NCBI RefSeq assembly: GCF_025486315.1
Contig: NZ_JAOOPY010000013.1
Coordinates: 103,835 to 167,834, forward strand
Length of the DNA: 64,000 nucleotides
Direction of reading: 5' to 3'
DNA from: Variovorax sp. N23
GTDB lineage: Bacteria; Pseudomonadota; Gammaproteobacteria; Burkholderiales; Burkholderiaceae_C
Of the stretch, positions 25,084-35,200 are shown one piece after another. Position 1 is the stretch's first letter, and every line of letters begins with the position of its first letter. Position numbers and translations under genes: made by a program. The notes under the pieces were generated by a model, which saw nothing but the letters and a program-made list of their open reading frames with translations, did no database searches and was not told the origin of the DNA.

Positions 25084-26873
25084 ACAAGATCGGCAACCCA
25101 GGCGCCGCGTTGGGCGGCGAAAAGCCGAAAGACACCCGCAAGACGGCACTCGCGATCTGGCAGGCGCTGGGCGCCAGCCGGCGGGTGCTCATCGTCACGG
25201 TGTTGCTGAGCATCGGCAGCGTGGTGGCCAGCACGATCGGGCCATGGCAGCTCGGCAAGGCCACGGATCTGCTGGTCAGCGAGGGCTTCAGCATGGCCGC
25301 GCTGGTGCGCCAGTTGCTGATCGTCGCGGTCATCTATCTGGTCGCCTCCTTGCTCAACCTGGCGCAGGCCTGGCTGGTCAACGAGCTGGTGCAGAAGCTG
25401 GGCCGCGATTTGCGGGGCCGGGCGCAGGCGAAGCTGTCGCGTGTGCCCTTGAGCTGGTTCGACGCGCAGCTGCGTGGCGAGGTGTTGTCGCGCTTCACCA
25501 ATGACATCGACAACGTGATCCAGAACCTGCAGCAGGTCGCCAGCCAGGTGCTGCTGATGCTGCTGACGATCCTCGGCGTTCTGGCGATGATGTTCGTGCT
25601 CTCTGTGCCGCTGGCCATCGTCTCGATCACGGCGATCGTCATCTCGCTGGTGCTGACGCGGCTGCTCACGCGCGCATCCGGGCCGCAGTTCGCCGCCCAG
25701 TGGCGCGAGACGGGGCGTTTGAACGCGACGGTGGAAGAGAGCTTCACCAGCCAGACCTTGATCCGGGTGTTCGGCGCGCGCAGCCGCATCGAGGCGCGCT
25801 TCGCCGAGCAGAACGCGGCGCTAACGAAGGCCAGCCAAAGCGCGCAGATCCTGGCCAGCCTGATCCAGCCCGTCACCATGTTCGTGACCAACCTCGCCTA
25901 TGTCGCGGTGGTGGTCGCGGGCGCCTTCCGCGTGCTGGCCGGCGGGCTGTCGCTGGGCGAGCTGCAGGCCTTCATCCAGTACATCCGGCAAATCGGGCAG
26001 CCCGTCTCACAGTTGGGCAGCATGGTGGCGCAGGTCCAGTCTGCGTTGGCTTCGGCGGAGCGGGTCTTCGAGTTGCTCGACGCGCCGGAGTTGGCCTTGG
26101 ACGACGCCGGTGAAGGGCGGGCGAAGCTCGCGGTCACCGGCCATGTCGCTTTCGAGCACGTCCGCTTCCGCTATCAAGCGGATCGGCCCTTGTTCGAGGA
26201 CGTGAGCCTCGAGGCCCAGCCCGGCCAGACGATCGCCATCGTGGGCCCGACAGGCGCTGGCAAGACCACGCTGGTCAACCTGCTGATGCGGTTCTACGAG
26301 ATCGACGCGGGCACGATCCGCCTCGACGGCACCGACATCCGGGAACTCCCACGCTCGGCGCTGCGCAGCGTGATCGCCATGGTGCTGCAAGACACCTGGC
26401 TTTTCACCGGCACGGTCCACGACAACCTGGCCTATGGCCGCCCCCAGAGCAGCCGCGAAGACGTGATCGCCGCCGCACGACGCTGCCATGTCGATGATTT
26501 CGTGCGGACGCTGCCAAAGGGTTACGACACGGTGCTGGAGAACGCGGGTGCCGCGCTGTCACAGGGCCAGCGCCAGCTGATGACGATCGCCCGCGCCTTC
26601 CTGCTGGACACGCCCATCCTGATCCTTGACGAGGCGACGAGTTCGGTCGACACCCGCACCGAGATGCTGATTCAGCAGGCGATGTCCGAGCTGCGTCAGG
26701 GCCGCACGAGCTTCGTGATCGCGCATAGACTCTCCACCATCCGCGATGCGGACCTGATCGTCTACATGGAGGCGGGCAACGTGCGCGAGACAGGTACCCA
26801 CGACGCGTTGATGGCACGGAAGGGCGGCTACTGGGCCCTGCAGCGTGGTGGAAACGTGGCCCCCACGGCATGA
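25080..26873 (+). CDS. ABC exporter half-transporter, MdlB-like
   Basis: This 597-residue partner of the preceding gene also combines six membrane segments with a C-terminal ATPase. It has Walker A GPTGAGKTTLVNL, Walker B PILILDEATSSVD with catalytic Glu, and a deviating signature LSQGQRQLMTIARAF. In the heterodimer, this altered signature pairs with the Asp-type Walker B of the other half, giving one degenerate and one active site as in MdlB relatives. ATG 25080 overlaps the previous stop (ATGA) and is preferred to an upstream ATG at 25023. The downstream side borders an island of broken mobile elements. Confidence 0.9.
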   Translation: MNKIGNPGAALGGEKPKDTRKTALAIWQALGASRRVLIVTVLLSIGSVVASTIGPWQLGKATDLLVSEGFSMAALVRQLLIVAVIYLVASLLNLAQAWLVNELVQKLGRDLRGRAQAKLSRVPLSWFDAQLRGEVLSRFTNDIDNVIQNLQQVASQVLLMLLTILGVLAMMFVLSVPLAIVSITAIVISLVLTRLLTRASGPQFAAQWRETGRLNATVEESFTSQTLIRVFGARSRIEARFAEQNAALTKASQSAQILASLIQPVTMFVTNLAYVAVVVAGAFRVLAGGLSLGELQAFIQYIRQIGQPVSQLGSMVAQVQSALASAERVFELLDAPELALDDAGEGRAKLAVTGHVAFEHVRFRYQADRPLFEDVSLEAQPGQTIAIVGPTGAGKTTLVNLLMRFYEIDAGTIRLDGTDIRELPRSALRSVIAMVLQDTWLFTGTVHDNLAYGRPQSSREDVIAAARRCHVDDFVRTLPKGYDTVLENAGAALSQGQRQLMTIARAFLLDTPILILDEATSSVDTRTEMLIQQAMSELRQGRTSFVIAHRLSTIRDADLIVYMEAGNVRETGTHDALMARKGGYWALQRGGNVAPTA

Positions 26874-27055
26874 CCTTCGCTGGTGCGCGTCTCAAGCTGT
26901 TGATTTCCATCCCGAAGTGACCCACTAACCCTGGCGGGTCCAGATTGCATGGAACTCAACACCCTCTAAGCGCTTGTTAGGGATGCGCTTATATGGGCGC
27001 CCCCCGGATTGCAAGAACTCGTGTGTGTGACGATTCAGGAGGCAGGGCTGCAGTC

Positions 27056-27607
27056 TTATATCCAGCCTGTTGTGCAGGCTGATATGCCTGCTGGCCCTGA
27101 TGATTTTCGCTGACGAGGTTCCCCATCTGATCGATGCCGGAACGGGTTTGCAGGCTTCTGCGCGCCGCGCGCCGTGGTGCGGCGGATGTGCCAGTCGAAG
27201 ATGCGGCCGTAGACGCCGACCTTCTTGCGGATGGTGCCGGGCGAGTTGTTCGCCACCATCTTGAGGTTCTTCACGAAGGCGTCGACCCACTCGGCAGTGA
27301 TGCTCGAGACGCGCACGCCCAGGAAGTCGCCCATGGTCGCGCTGAGCATCTCCGCGTCAAACGGCGTGACCGGGCCCAGCTTCTCGTATGAGCGCACCAC
27401 CTCCACTACGAGCGGATCTTGCGTCGCCGGCGCGTCCGGCTGAATGCCGCGCGGCACGATGCCGCGCTTCAGATGGGACTTGAGCGTGTCGCGGTACTCC
27501 TCGGCCTCGGCTTCGCTCTCGAAGGTGGAGAAGTAGGGCCGATCGAGCAGCCTGTGCTTGATGCGGAGCTGGAAGCGGCCGTCTCGCTCTTGAATGTTCT
27601 GCGCCAC
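27056..27607 (-). pseudogene. Truncated phage-type tyrosine integrase (N-terminal part)
   Basis: About 155 codons read as the N-terminal part of a tyrosine recombinase. An Arm-type start (MAQNIQERDGRFQLRIKHR) is followed by the core-binding domain (SSITAEWVDAFVKNLKMVANNSPGTIRKKVGVYGRIFDWHIRR). After KPANPF the frame departs from the family and stops at 183 codons. The catalytic domain with its Arg-His-Arg-Tyr residues is absent. It marks an old integration event. A tRNA-3'-end-like sequence lies about 135 bases upstream of its start. Confidence 0.7.
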
Positions 27608-27912
27608 GGCGACAAAGCATACGAGAAAGGGCGGGTAGCACGGCTACCTTTTTGGGGAGCGGGGAGGCGTTTTGGAGCGCTTTGAGACGCTATCGATTTG
27701 CCGGCGTTTGGAGAAAACGTAATGAAATCAATGGCTTAGATGGCCCGGAGGGGATCGAACGTCGAACCGAAAGCCTCGTGCAGGCTGTGGCCGGGTGAGG
27801 AGAATCAATCATTGTTCCCCTTTCTGTTCCCCCGCTTTGATCAGGCCAGATGGCGCCTCCCTTGATCGACCAAGTCAATGTGGCGTTGCTCTCTTGCGAA
27901 CAAAATATGGGT
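27608..27912. other. Stretch between integrase fragment and decayed secreted ORF
   Basis: This holds only the tRNA-end-like sequence at 27741-27760. The other minus-strand open frames across it have no domain character and atypical composition for this genome. Confidence 0.4.
27741..27760 (-). other. tRNA 3'-end-like sequence, possible integration (att) remnant
   Basis: Read on the minus strand, the 20 bases form GTTCGATCCCC followed by TCCGGGCCA, matching the T-loop plus 3' acceptor strand of a tRNA. No 5' half, D-arm or anticodon arm could be found beside it, so it is not a complete tRNA gene. A short tRNA tail next to an integrase fragment is what an attachment-site remnant looks like. 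Confidence 0.4.
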
Positions 27913-28191
27913 CTATCCCGGAGGTACTGTTGCGCACGTGAGGCCTGCAAAGTTGCCACCGAACGAGGGTGGCGAGCCGGCCACGGCCGGTGCTTCAAGC
28001 GGCTCGATCGCCGCTGCGGGAGGCGAGCCGTTCGCGGGGCGGGCGTCATGAAACCATGCTGGAAGAATGTCGCCGTTTGTGCGCTAGGCCGTACGCAGTG
28101 CAACTGATGTGCCTTGGGCCGGCGTTGACACGGCGCAGGCCAGCGCCGACGCGGCGCCCGCGGCGATAGGACCCATCACTGTTTTCTTCAC
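27913..28191 (-). pseudogene. Possible decayed small secreted protein
   Basis: The minus-strand frame from GTG 28191 starts KKTVMGPIAAGAASALACAV-STPAQG, which looks like a Sec signal peptide. It runs to a TAG at 28084-28086 and then continues in the same frame with a Pro/Ala-rich stretch (PPAAAIEPLEAP) to a second stop at 27913. It abuts the IS5-family remnant. The family is not recognised. It may be a gene broken by one nonsense change, or a chance frame. Confidence 0.25.
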
Positions 28192-28227
28192 GGCTCGTTC
28201 TTTCTCGAAGAAGTGGGTAGTAAACGA

Positions 28228-28826
28228 CCGTTTAGGTCCGGGCATCGTGCTGCGCGACCGAGACCTTCCCGAGCCAGTCGCCCACGACCAGCCCCTCCTT
28301 CAAGGTCGTCGCAATACTGACCTTCACGCCGAATTCGTAGGGGGTTCGGGCCTTGCCCTTGCTGTGATGCATTCGACCTCGGGAGCATGCAGCGCGTAGA
28401 GCTTGTTCTTGTCCTTCGTGCGCTGGGCGAGGATGCGGCCCGTGCGCGCCAGCAGGTCGCCGACCTTCGCCTTTGACTGTTCGGGCAAGCGCTGCACGCG
28501 ACCTACGCGCGTGAGGCTGCTCGGGTCGATGGGCGCGTCGGTCGGCAGGTACAACTCGTCGCAGAAGTATTGCCGATAGGGATGTCGACCCAGGTGCTGA
28601 CCATGGCTTCGTCGGAAGCGTCGAAGGCGTGCTGCAGGTACAGCAGGCCGGCGAGCAGGCGAGGAGGCAATGCGGGTCGGTCACGGCGGGCGCCGACGGT
28701 CCGCTCGATCTCGTCCCAGTCGATCAGGCCGGCCTGGCACACCAGCGGATGGCGCACGTTGATCAACTCGTCGAGCCGGGAGACGAACAGCTCGTCGGAC
28801 TCGGGCGTTACGGGCTTGGGTCCCAT
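28228..28826 (-). mobile_element. IS5-family transposase remnant (internal deletion and frameshifts)
   Basis: The N-terminal part from ATG 28826 is typical of IS5-group transposases: DELINVRHPLV, LIDWDEIERT, RPALPPRLLAGLLYLQHAFDASDEA. A frameshift near 28575 is followed by PIDPSSLTR in another frame. A large deletion then joins it to RILAQRTKDKNKLYALHAPEVECI, and a further shift leads to KARTPYEFGVKVSIATT, ending at GLVVGD. The catalytic core is mostly lost. It is inactive. Confidence 0.75.
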
Positions 28827-29036
28827 TGTTCAAACTTCGTCGGAATTTGCAAGCAAACTGCGGTCTACAACGATCTACCGTGCAAGTCGTGCGCCAGGGA
28901 AAGATCGAAAATCTCAAAAAAGACAATGACTTGCGCGTTGTTCAGGGGCTATTTACCTATTCATTGGTGATGTTTCCTGCGCGCAGCATACCGAGCAAAC
29001 CTTTGAAGTTACACTGGCCCAAAAAATAGTCATGAC

Positions 29037-30917
29037 ATGAATACCAGAATTCGCTCGTTCGTAGTGCCCGTTGTTGGCGTCTTATTTACAGTCATCTATC
29101 TGCTTGACGTTGAATATGTCTCGTCAATGCGTGGGCTTGATCTGTCTTGGCACGTGATGTTGGGCTATGCCTATGAAAACAAGCTTCAACACGGGACTCA
29201 AATAATTTTCAACTATGGCCCCCTCTCGTTCATCGAGTCCGCGGTGTATTTCGAACGTACACATTCCGAAAAAATGGCCTACCGGGCCACCTATCTGCTG
29301 ATTCTCGGACTAGGGGTGTTCACCGTGTTTCAAATAAGGAGCCCATTGAGGTTGCTGGCATGGTGTGGTCTAACCGTGCTTTTGCTTTTGCTTAGGGACG
29401 TGTATTTGCTACTGCCAGCTTTATTGCTTTGCCATCAAGAATGTCGCAGGCAGCCCGGGAACATCACGCAGCTCGCTCTTTCAGTTCTGCTCGCGTTCGG
29501 GGCGGCGTTCGCATGCTTGGTCAAGTCGAACGCAGTCTTTTTTTCGGTGCCCGCCATTGTGCTCGCGAGCCTGTACCGCTTTTCAATACGAGACTACCGT
29601 CCAGTCGTTCCCTTCTGTTTTGTGTTGTCCGTATTTCTGCTGTTCTGGTTGTCGGGCCAGGAAGTCTCGAATTTTTTCGAATTCCTGGACGGATACATTG
29701 ATGTTTCACGCGCGTACAACGAGGATATGGGCCTCCCAGCACCGTTGGTACTGCATATCGCATTTTTTATTGGCGCAGCCATCGTCGCCACCACTCTGCG
29801 CTTCCACAACCGTCTCAGCATGGTACTCGGAGTGCTGACCCTCGGATACTTATTGGTGGCCTATAAGATGGGGTTTATTCGTCACGGCGAGCACCCTGAA
29901 GCGGCATTTCTCGCATTGGCGTTTATAAGCACAGTCCAGCTCTGGAGTCCAGGCGGCAACTTCCGCGATGGCAACCACCGCCGTTTGGTTGCCGCTGTGG
30001 CGTTTGCGGCAGCTTCGTTTGTCGCATCAAGTGCGCTGCTAGCGTCGTTGCTGCCGCATGGAGATGCCTTCAAAGGATATGCCAGTGTTCTACAGCACCG
30101 AATCCGCTATGTGCTTGATTCTAAATTTAGGGGGGGATCCTCCGTCGAGGCACAACGTCGATACAACGTGGCGCTTACTCAAGCACGCGCCGCAATTCCC
30201 TTCGACGCTACTGAAGCTCCCATCGACATATTTCCGTTCGAATTCAGTTTGGCCTATGCCTCAGAGATGCCAATAGCAACCCGGCCAGCATTTCAGTCCT
30301 ATTTCGCAACCAGCCGCCACATGACGGAGCGAAATGAACGCTTTCTGTACAGCCGGCAGGCGCCGAGGTCGGTGATCTTTGGTGTTTCTCCGATTGATGG
30401 TCGCTACGCGGCGCTGGAAGACCCGCTCGCACTGGGCGCATATAGGCGGTTGTATCAAGTTGAGAGGCACTCGTCGGATGCCATATTGCTAAAGCGCCGC
30501 GCCGCGCCGCTAGCTCAATCTCAGATATGCCGTAATTCCCAGCTTAGGTTCAATCAGCTGCTTGCGATTCCCTCCGTGGACCCGGATCAAGCAGTGTGGT
30601 CGGAAGTCACGGTTGTGCAAAGCTGGCTAGGGCAACTCCTGAGCATGCTAATCGGTCACCCTGTTGTTCATATGACGGTTGCTACATCAGAGAGCAGTAG
30701 AGATTACCGGTACCTTCGCGAGGCGGGACAGGTCGGGTTCTTGTTGTCACCGGCGCTTGCCTCAACCGAAGCGGCTACGCATTTTTTCAATGGCACGAGC
30801 CGCCCCGAAGATGGAGTCCGTAGTTTTTCGATCCACCAGCCAAGCGGCCCATTGCCTTGGTTCGATGAGACGATATCGGTAAAGCTCTGCGTGCTTTCTT
30901 GGGGCGCAGGCGAATGA
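29037..30917 (+). CDS. Polytopic membrane protein, GT-C-like, of atypical composition
   Basis: This 626-residue protein has about ten hydrophobic segments in the first 340 residues, with a loop after the first helix (GLDLSWHVMLGYAYENK). A soluble C-terminal half of about 280 residues contains IDIFPFEFSLAYASEMPIATRPAFQSYFATS and IDGRYAALEDP. The layout resembles GT-C glycosyltransferases or related uncharacterised envelope proteins; no definite family was recognised. Its base composition is visibly more AT-rich than neighbouring genes. It is flanked by IS5 and Tn3 debris, and its 3' end coincides with the Tn3 fragment, so the last residues may be altered. Horizontal acquisition is likely. Confidence 0.65.
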   Translation: MNTRIRSFVVPVVGVLFTVIYLLDVEYVSSMRGLDLSWHVMLGYAYENKLQHGTQIIFNYGPLSFIESAVYFERTHSEKMAYRATYLLILGLGVFTVFQIRSPLRLLAWCGLTVLLLLLRDVYLLLPALLLCHQECRRQPGNITQLALSVLLAFGAAFACLVKSNAVFFSVPAIVLASLYRFSIRDYRPVVPFCFVLSVFLLFWLSGQEVSNFFEFLDGYIDVSRAYNEDMGLPAPLVLHIAFFIGAAIVATTLRFHNRLSMVLGVLTLGYLLVAYKMGFIRHGEHPEAAFLALAFISTVQLWSPGGNFRDGNHRRLVAAVAFAAASFVASSALLASLLPHGDAFKGYASVLQHRIRYVLDSKFRGGSSVEAQRRYNVALTQARAAIPFDATEAPIDIFPFEFSLAYASEMPIATRPAFQSYFATSRHMTERNERFLYSRQAPRSVIFGVSPIDGRYAALEDPLALGAYRRLYQVERHSSDAILLKRRAAPLAQSQICRNSQLRFNQLLAIPSVDPDQAVWSEVTVVQSWLGQLLSMLIGHPVVHMTVATSESSRDYRYLREAGQVGFLLSPALASTEAATHFFNGTSRPEDGVRSFSIHQPSGPLPWFDETISVKLCVLSWGAGE

Positions 30918-31270
30918 GTTTGCATGTCGACATGCGTGTCCGCCACAAGCAAGGACAACCGGATGCCATCGGCGCACAAGGTGTTGCTGTGAGACTCCAC
31001 CCCATGAACGGCTGCGGCCGCCTGGCGCTCGTTCAAGACGATCGGCTGGTTGTAGAACAGGCCGTACGAGCCCATGACGTGGGAATAGACCCAAACCGCA
31101 GGCGTGCGCCGGCGGGGATCGAGCCGTGCGTTGTATAGGTGCCTGGACGCGTCCAGCAACATCATGTCCGCCGACGCTTTGTCCCCCTTGCCTCAAAGGT
31201 TTGCGATCGGATGCTGCCGCTGGAATGCGACGAGGCGTTCGTTCGCTCGGCGCAGCCGACCATGGCCTTC
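30915..31270 (-). mobile_element. Tn3-family TnpA fragment
   Basis: Reading leftward, the frame gives ERLVAFQRQHPIANL-stop-GKGDKASADMMLLDASRHLYNARLD, then VWVYSHV, GSYGLFYNQPIVLNERQAAAAVHGVE and LSLLVADTH. These are the central catalytic region of Tn3-family transposases. The stop is a TGA where relatives have Trp. The fragment ends at ADTHV beside the 3' end of the membrane-protein gene. Only about 115 of roughly 980 codons remain. Confidence 0.7.
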
Positions 31271-31352
31271 CAGAGACCGCATGGTGCGTAAGCACGCGGC
31301 GAATACATCTTGACGATGACCGCAGCGTGCGGCGGCCGGCGCAAGCAGGCCG

Positions 31353-31584
31353 TCAGCGTTGCTGCCAGCGATGCGGCAGCAGTTCGTCGATGCGGCTATG
31401 CGGCTGCTTCGGCAGACGTAGGAACACGTTCTTCAGTTGGGCGTACGGGGGGCGTGCCCATTGAGCTTCGCTGACTGGCTCAAGCTCATGACGGCCGCGG
31501 CGCGTTGACCGGCACGCAAGCTCCCAGCGAACAGCCAGTTCTCCCTCTGCCCACGGCAATAGGGCGGATCTGTTGCTTCACCTA
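31353..31584 (-). mobile_element. IS66 TnpC C-terminal tail, downstream half of an interrupted gene
   Basis: On the minus strand, directly after the TA at 31583-31584, the frame reads VKQQIRPIAVGRG. After frame changes come NWLFAGSLRAGQRAAAVMSL and then AQLKNVFLRLPKQPHSRIDELLPHRW, the conserved C-terminus of IS66-family TnpC. The missing upstream half with DNN at its end lies at 36020-36255. The intervening 4.4 kb is therefore an insertion into this IS66 copy. Confidence 0.75.
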
Positions 31585-32232
31585 GTGCAGTGCGCATGAA
31601 TTTCTAGATCTTATTTTCGTCGGCATACTCGAATCCGTCAGGAGGCTGAGGCGATGCGAGTTGCCAAGACGATCGAGTTGGAGGAGAACACCGTGCGAGA
31701 ACTCCGTGGGCTTGCCAGACGCCGAACGGCGGTATCGATGCGCTGCGCAAGGACGCCCCGCGCAGTGGCCGGCCGGCCACGATCACGGCGGAGATGGAGT
31801 CGCGCATCGTGCACGCCACGCTGCACGACAAGCCGGTCAACGCCACGCACTGGAGCACCCGCACGCTGGCCGAGCACCTGAGCCTGCATCTGGTGGTGGA
31901 CAACTACGTCACGCACAGCCACCCTGAGGTGCAGAAGTGGCTGGCCAGCCACCCGCGCTTCGTCATGCACTTCACGCCGACGAGCGCGTCGTGGCTGAAC
32001 ATGGTCGAGCGCTTCTTCCGCGACATCACCGACAAGCGCATCCGGCGCGACAGCTTCACCAGCGTGGCCGAACTGGAACTGGCCATCGACCTGTACGTGG
32101 CCTATCACAACATGGATCCCAAGCCGTTCATCTGGACCGCCAGTGCAAAGGACATCTTGGCCAAGGTCTCCCGGGCAAAGCAGCCTTGGCGGCATACGCA
32201 GGATAAGTACACAACGGAGCGGCGCACTGCAC
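31585..32232 (+). mobile_element. IS630-family element with internal deletions
   Basis: The 648-bp element has 11-bp perfect terminal inverted repeats (GTGCAGTGCGC), with TA on both sides. The plus-strand transposase starts at ATG 31654 (MRVAKTIELEENT) and loses about 30 codons before GIDALRKDAPRSGRPATITAEME. It then loses the middle of the protein between AEHLSL and HLVVDNYVTH, and ends with HFTPTSASWLNMVERFFRDITDKRI and the family's C-terminus. The transposase cannot be functional, so any movement would need a helper in trans. Confidence 0.8.
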
Positions 32233-35200
32233 TAGAACGTCCACGCCACATGGGCGCGCACGCTGTGTTCCCGCAGCCCGTCGCCGAGCTGCGCGCCATA
32301 GGACACGCCGAGCGTCAACTGCCGCTGTAGGCGGATGTCGACACTGGCTTCGACCACTGCCGCGTCGCGCGCCAGCGGCGCGCCCGCGACCGCAAAGCCG
32401 CTGCCGCCGACGAAGGCCAGCTTCGCGCTTGGCGTCCTGTCGCCGGAGGCATGGCGCCAGCCCAGCGTGCCATGCAGCGTGGCGTCGGCAGCACCGAGCG
32501 CCAGCAGGGTGCTGCCGCGCATGCCCAGCGTGCCGAACGTGATGTCGTCGTTCTCCGACGCACCGTGCAGGGCGGCGGCACCGCTGCGTTCAACAAAAGC
32601 TTCGCTGCGCACGTTCACGTGTGCCAGGTTAGCGAAGGGCTCGAGCGATGCCTGCGGCAGGTCGAAGCGCCAGCCCAGTTCGGCGAAGGCCTGTGCAGTC
32701 TTCGCGCGGCGATCGGCGGTGGCCGTGTCCGAGAAGCCGGTGAAGTCGATGCTGCGCTGCGTGTCGGCATCACTCCACCCATAGGCGGCGCCCGTGCGCA
32801 GCGACAGGGCGCCCCATCGACGGCCACCGTACAAGCCCACTTGGTAGTCATCGCTGCGGGCCGATGCTGCGCGGTCGTCGAGGTTCAGCCGGCTCTGGCT
32901 GGCGCCTCCCATGACGCCGACGCGCCAGTCAGGCCCCACGCGGGTGTCTGCCCCGATGATCACGCCGCCGCTCTGGCGGTCTGTGCGGGCGGCGTTGCCG
33001 TCGCTGCTGTCGTCACCCCAGGCGCCATAGGCCCGGCCCCAGGTTGCGCCCTCGACACCGCCGCGCGATGCCAGGTCGGTGGGGGCTGCGACGCTGTCGG
33101 TGGCCTGGCGCAGACGGTCGATGCCGGCATCCCGGACAAGACGGCTGTTCTGCATGACCGCGCCTTTCCACGATGCATAGAGCTCGCCCGACAACCGATC
33201 GAAGGCGTTGCGCGCCGTCGGTGCATCGAGCTGGACGACTGCGTTGTAGAGCGTGCCGGCACCGAGCGCCTCCACCGCCCCTGCGGTCGACTTCTGATTG
33301 CGCGTGACCGCGACGGTCGGGAACGCCGTTGAGTTGCGCGGCAGCGTGAGCACCACGTTGCCGTCGGCGCCGAAGTTCAAGGTCGGCTGCAGGAACGCGA
33401 AGTTGGTCGAGACGTCGCCGAAGCTGCCGACCACCCCTTTGCCGGACGTCAGGATGGTGTACGTCGTCGAGGGATTCCAGTTGCCGTCGGCCGTCACTAC
33501 CACCAGTGAAGCGCTGTTCAGCGTGATTGAGCCGGTTGCCGCGATGCGGTCGCTGTTGCCGGCTGCGTCGGCCTCGACGACGTAGCGCGACCCGGCCGAG
33601 AAGGTGAAGTCGCCGGCGACGTTGAGGGTACCGATCGAATTGCCGGGCGCAACCGTCGCGCCGGCCAGCAGCGTCGTGTTGCCGACGGTGCCGATACCCT
33701 GCAGCGTGGCGCCGCTCGCCACGGTGAGCGCGCCGCCGAGGCGCCCGTTGACCGACAGCGTGCCGGTGCTTAGGGTCGTCTGGCCGCTGAAGGCGGAGCC
33801 GTCGCCGGTGTAGCGCAGCAAGCCGCTGCCAAGCTTGGCGATGGCGCCGCTGCCCGAGAGCGATGCCGCGAGCGTGGTGGTGTCATTGGTATTGACGACG
33901 AGCTTGCCGGTTCCCGCACCGAATCGGATCGACCCCGCATCGACCGTGCCTGCCGCTTCAGCGGCGGCACCCTCGGCGGCGCCGATGTTCAGCACGCCGA
34001 CGGAGCCGGCGCTTTGAGCGATGGCGATTTCGCTGGCGGCGACCGTGCCACCATTGCCCACGGTAAGGCTGCCCTCGCCGCTGGCGCCGACCGTCAGCTT
34101 GCCGCTGTTGCGCCAAGTCGAACCCGCACCGCTGACAACGGCCGTGCCGGTGGAGCCGGCCTCGTTCCCGATGAGGCCGCGGCCAGCGTTCAGCGTCGCG
34201 CCGCTTTCGACGCGCAATTCACCCTGGCCGAAGCGGCCCACATTGAAGTCGCCGCTGGTCGTGACGCTCGCGCCCGCGCCGCTCACGCGCAACGTGCCTC
34301 TCGAGCCTGCCAGGTCGCCCAGGATGCCTTGCACGCTGCGCAACGTGGCGCCGTCAGTCACGGTCACCGTGCCGGCCGCCCCGGTGTTGTGGCCGATGAA
34401 GAAGTCGCCGCTGTTGACCCACGTCGAGCCGGCGCCGGTGAGCGTCGCGCTGCTGGTCGAACCGGCTTCGGTGCCGACGTAGCCGTCCACACTCCTCAGC
34501 GAGCCTCCGTTCGAGACGCTCAACGTACCGTTGCCGACGTTGCCGATGAAGACATGACCGCTATTGTTCCAGGCGCTGCCGGCGCCGCTGATGGTGACGC
34601 TGCCGGTGCTGCCGGCTTCACGTCCGACCAGGCCGCCGGTGGCGTTGACCACGCCGCCGCCGGTGATGCTCAGCGTGCCGGTGGCCAGATTGCCGACCGT
34701 CAGCCGGTCGCTCAGTTGCCAGGTCGCGCCGCCCTCGACGATGGCCGTGCCATGGGCGGTGCCCACATCGCCCAGCATCGCAGTGGTGCTCTCGACCCGC
34801 GCGCCGTTGTCGATGTGCAGCGTGCCGGTGCCACCGTTGCTTCCCGGGTCGATGCGGTCCCCGCCGATCAGCAAAGCGCCGGTCGACCACTGCGAGCCGC
34901 TGCCCGTCACCGTCGCGGTGCTGTCCGAGGTGGCCTGGCGGCCGATCACGGCACCGACACTGTCGACCGATGCTCCACCAGAGACCGTCAACGAACCACT
35001 GCCCACGATGCCGATGAAAAGCTGGTCGCTGTTGGACCAGCGGCTGCCCGTGTCTGACACCGTGACGCTGCTTGCCGTTCCGTTCGCGCCAGCGCCGATC
35101 ACCCCGACCGCATTGCTGACCTGTGCACCGCCCGAGATGCCGAGGCTCCCGGAGCCGGCCCGGCCCACCGTGAGGTTGCCGCCGTTGGTCCAGGTGCCGC

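Noticed and set aside
27741..27760. A complete tRNA gene
   Set aside because: Only the T-loop and 3' acceptor strand can be matched; there is no 5' acceptor, D-arm or anticodon arm within 90 bases.
27690..28103. A 137-codon minus-strand protein gene
   Set aside because: It has Arg/Ser/Pro-rich shadow composition and conflicts with the better, if broken, frame at 27913-28191.
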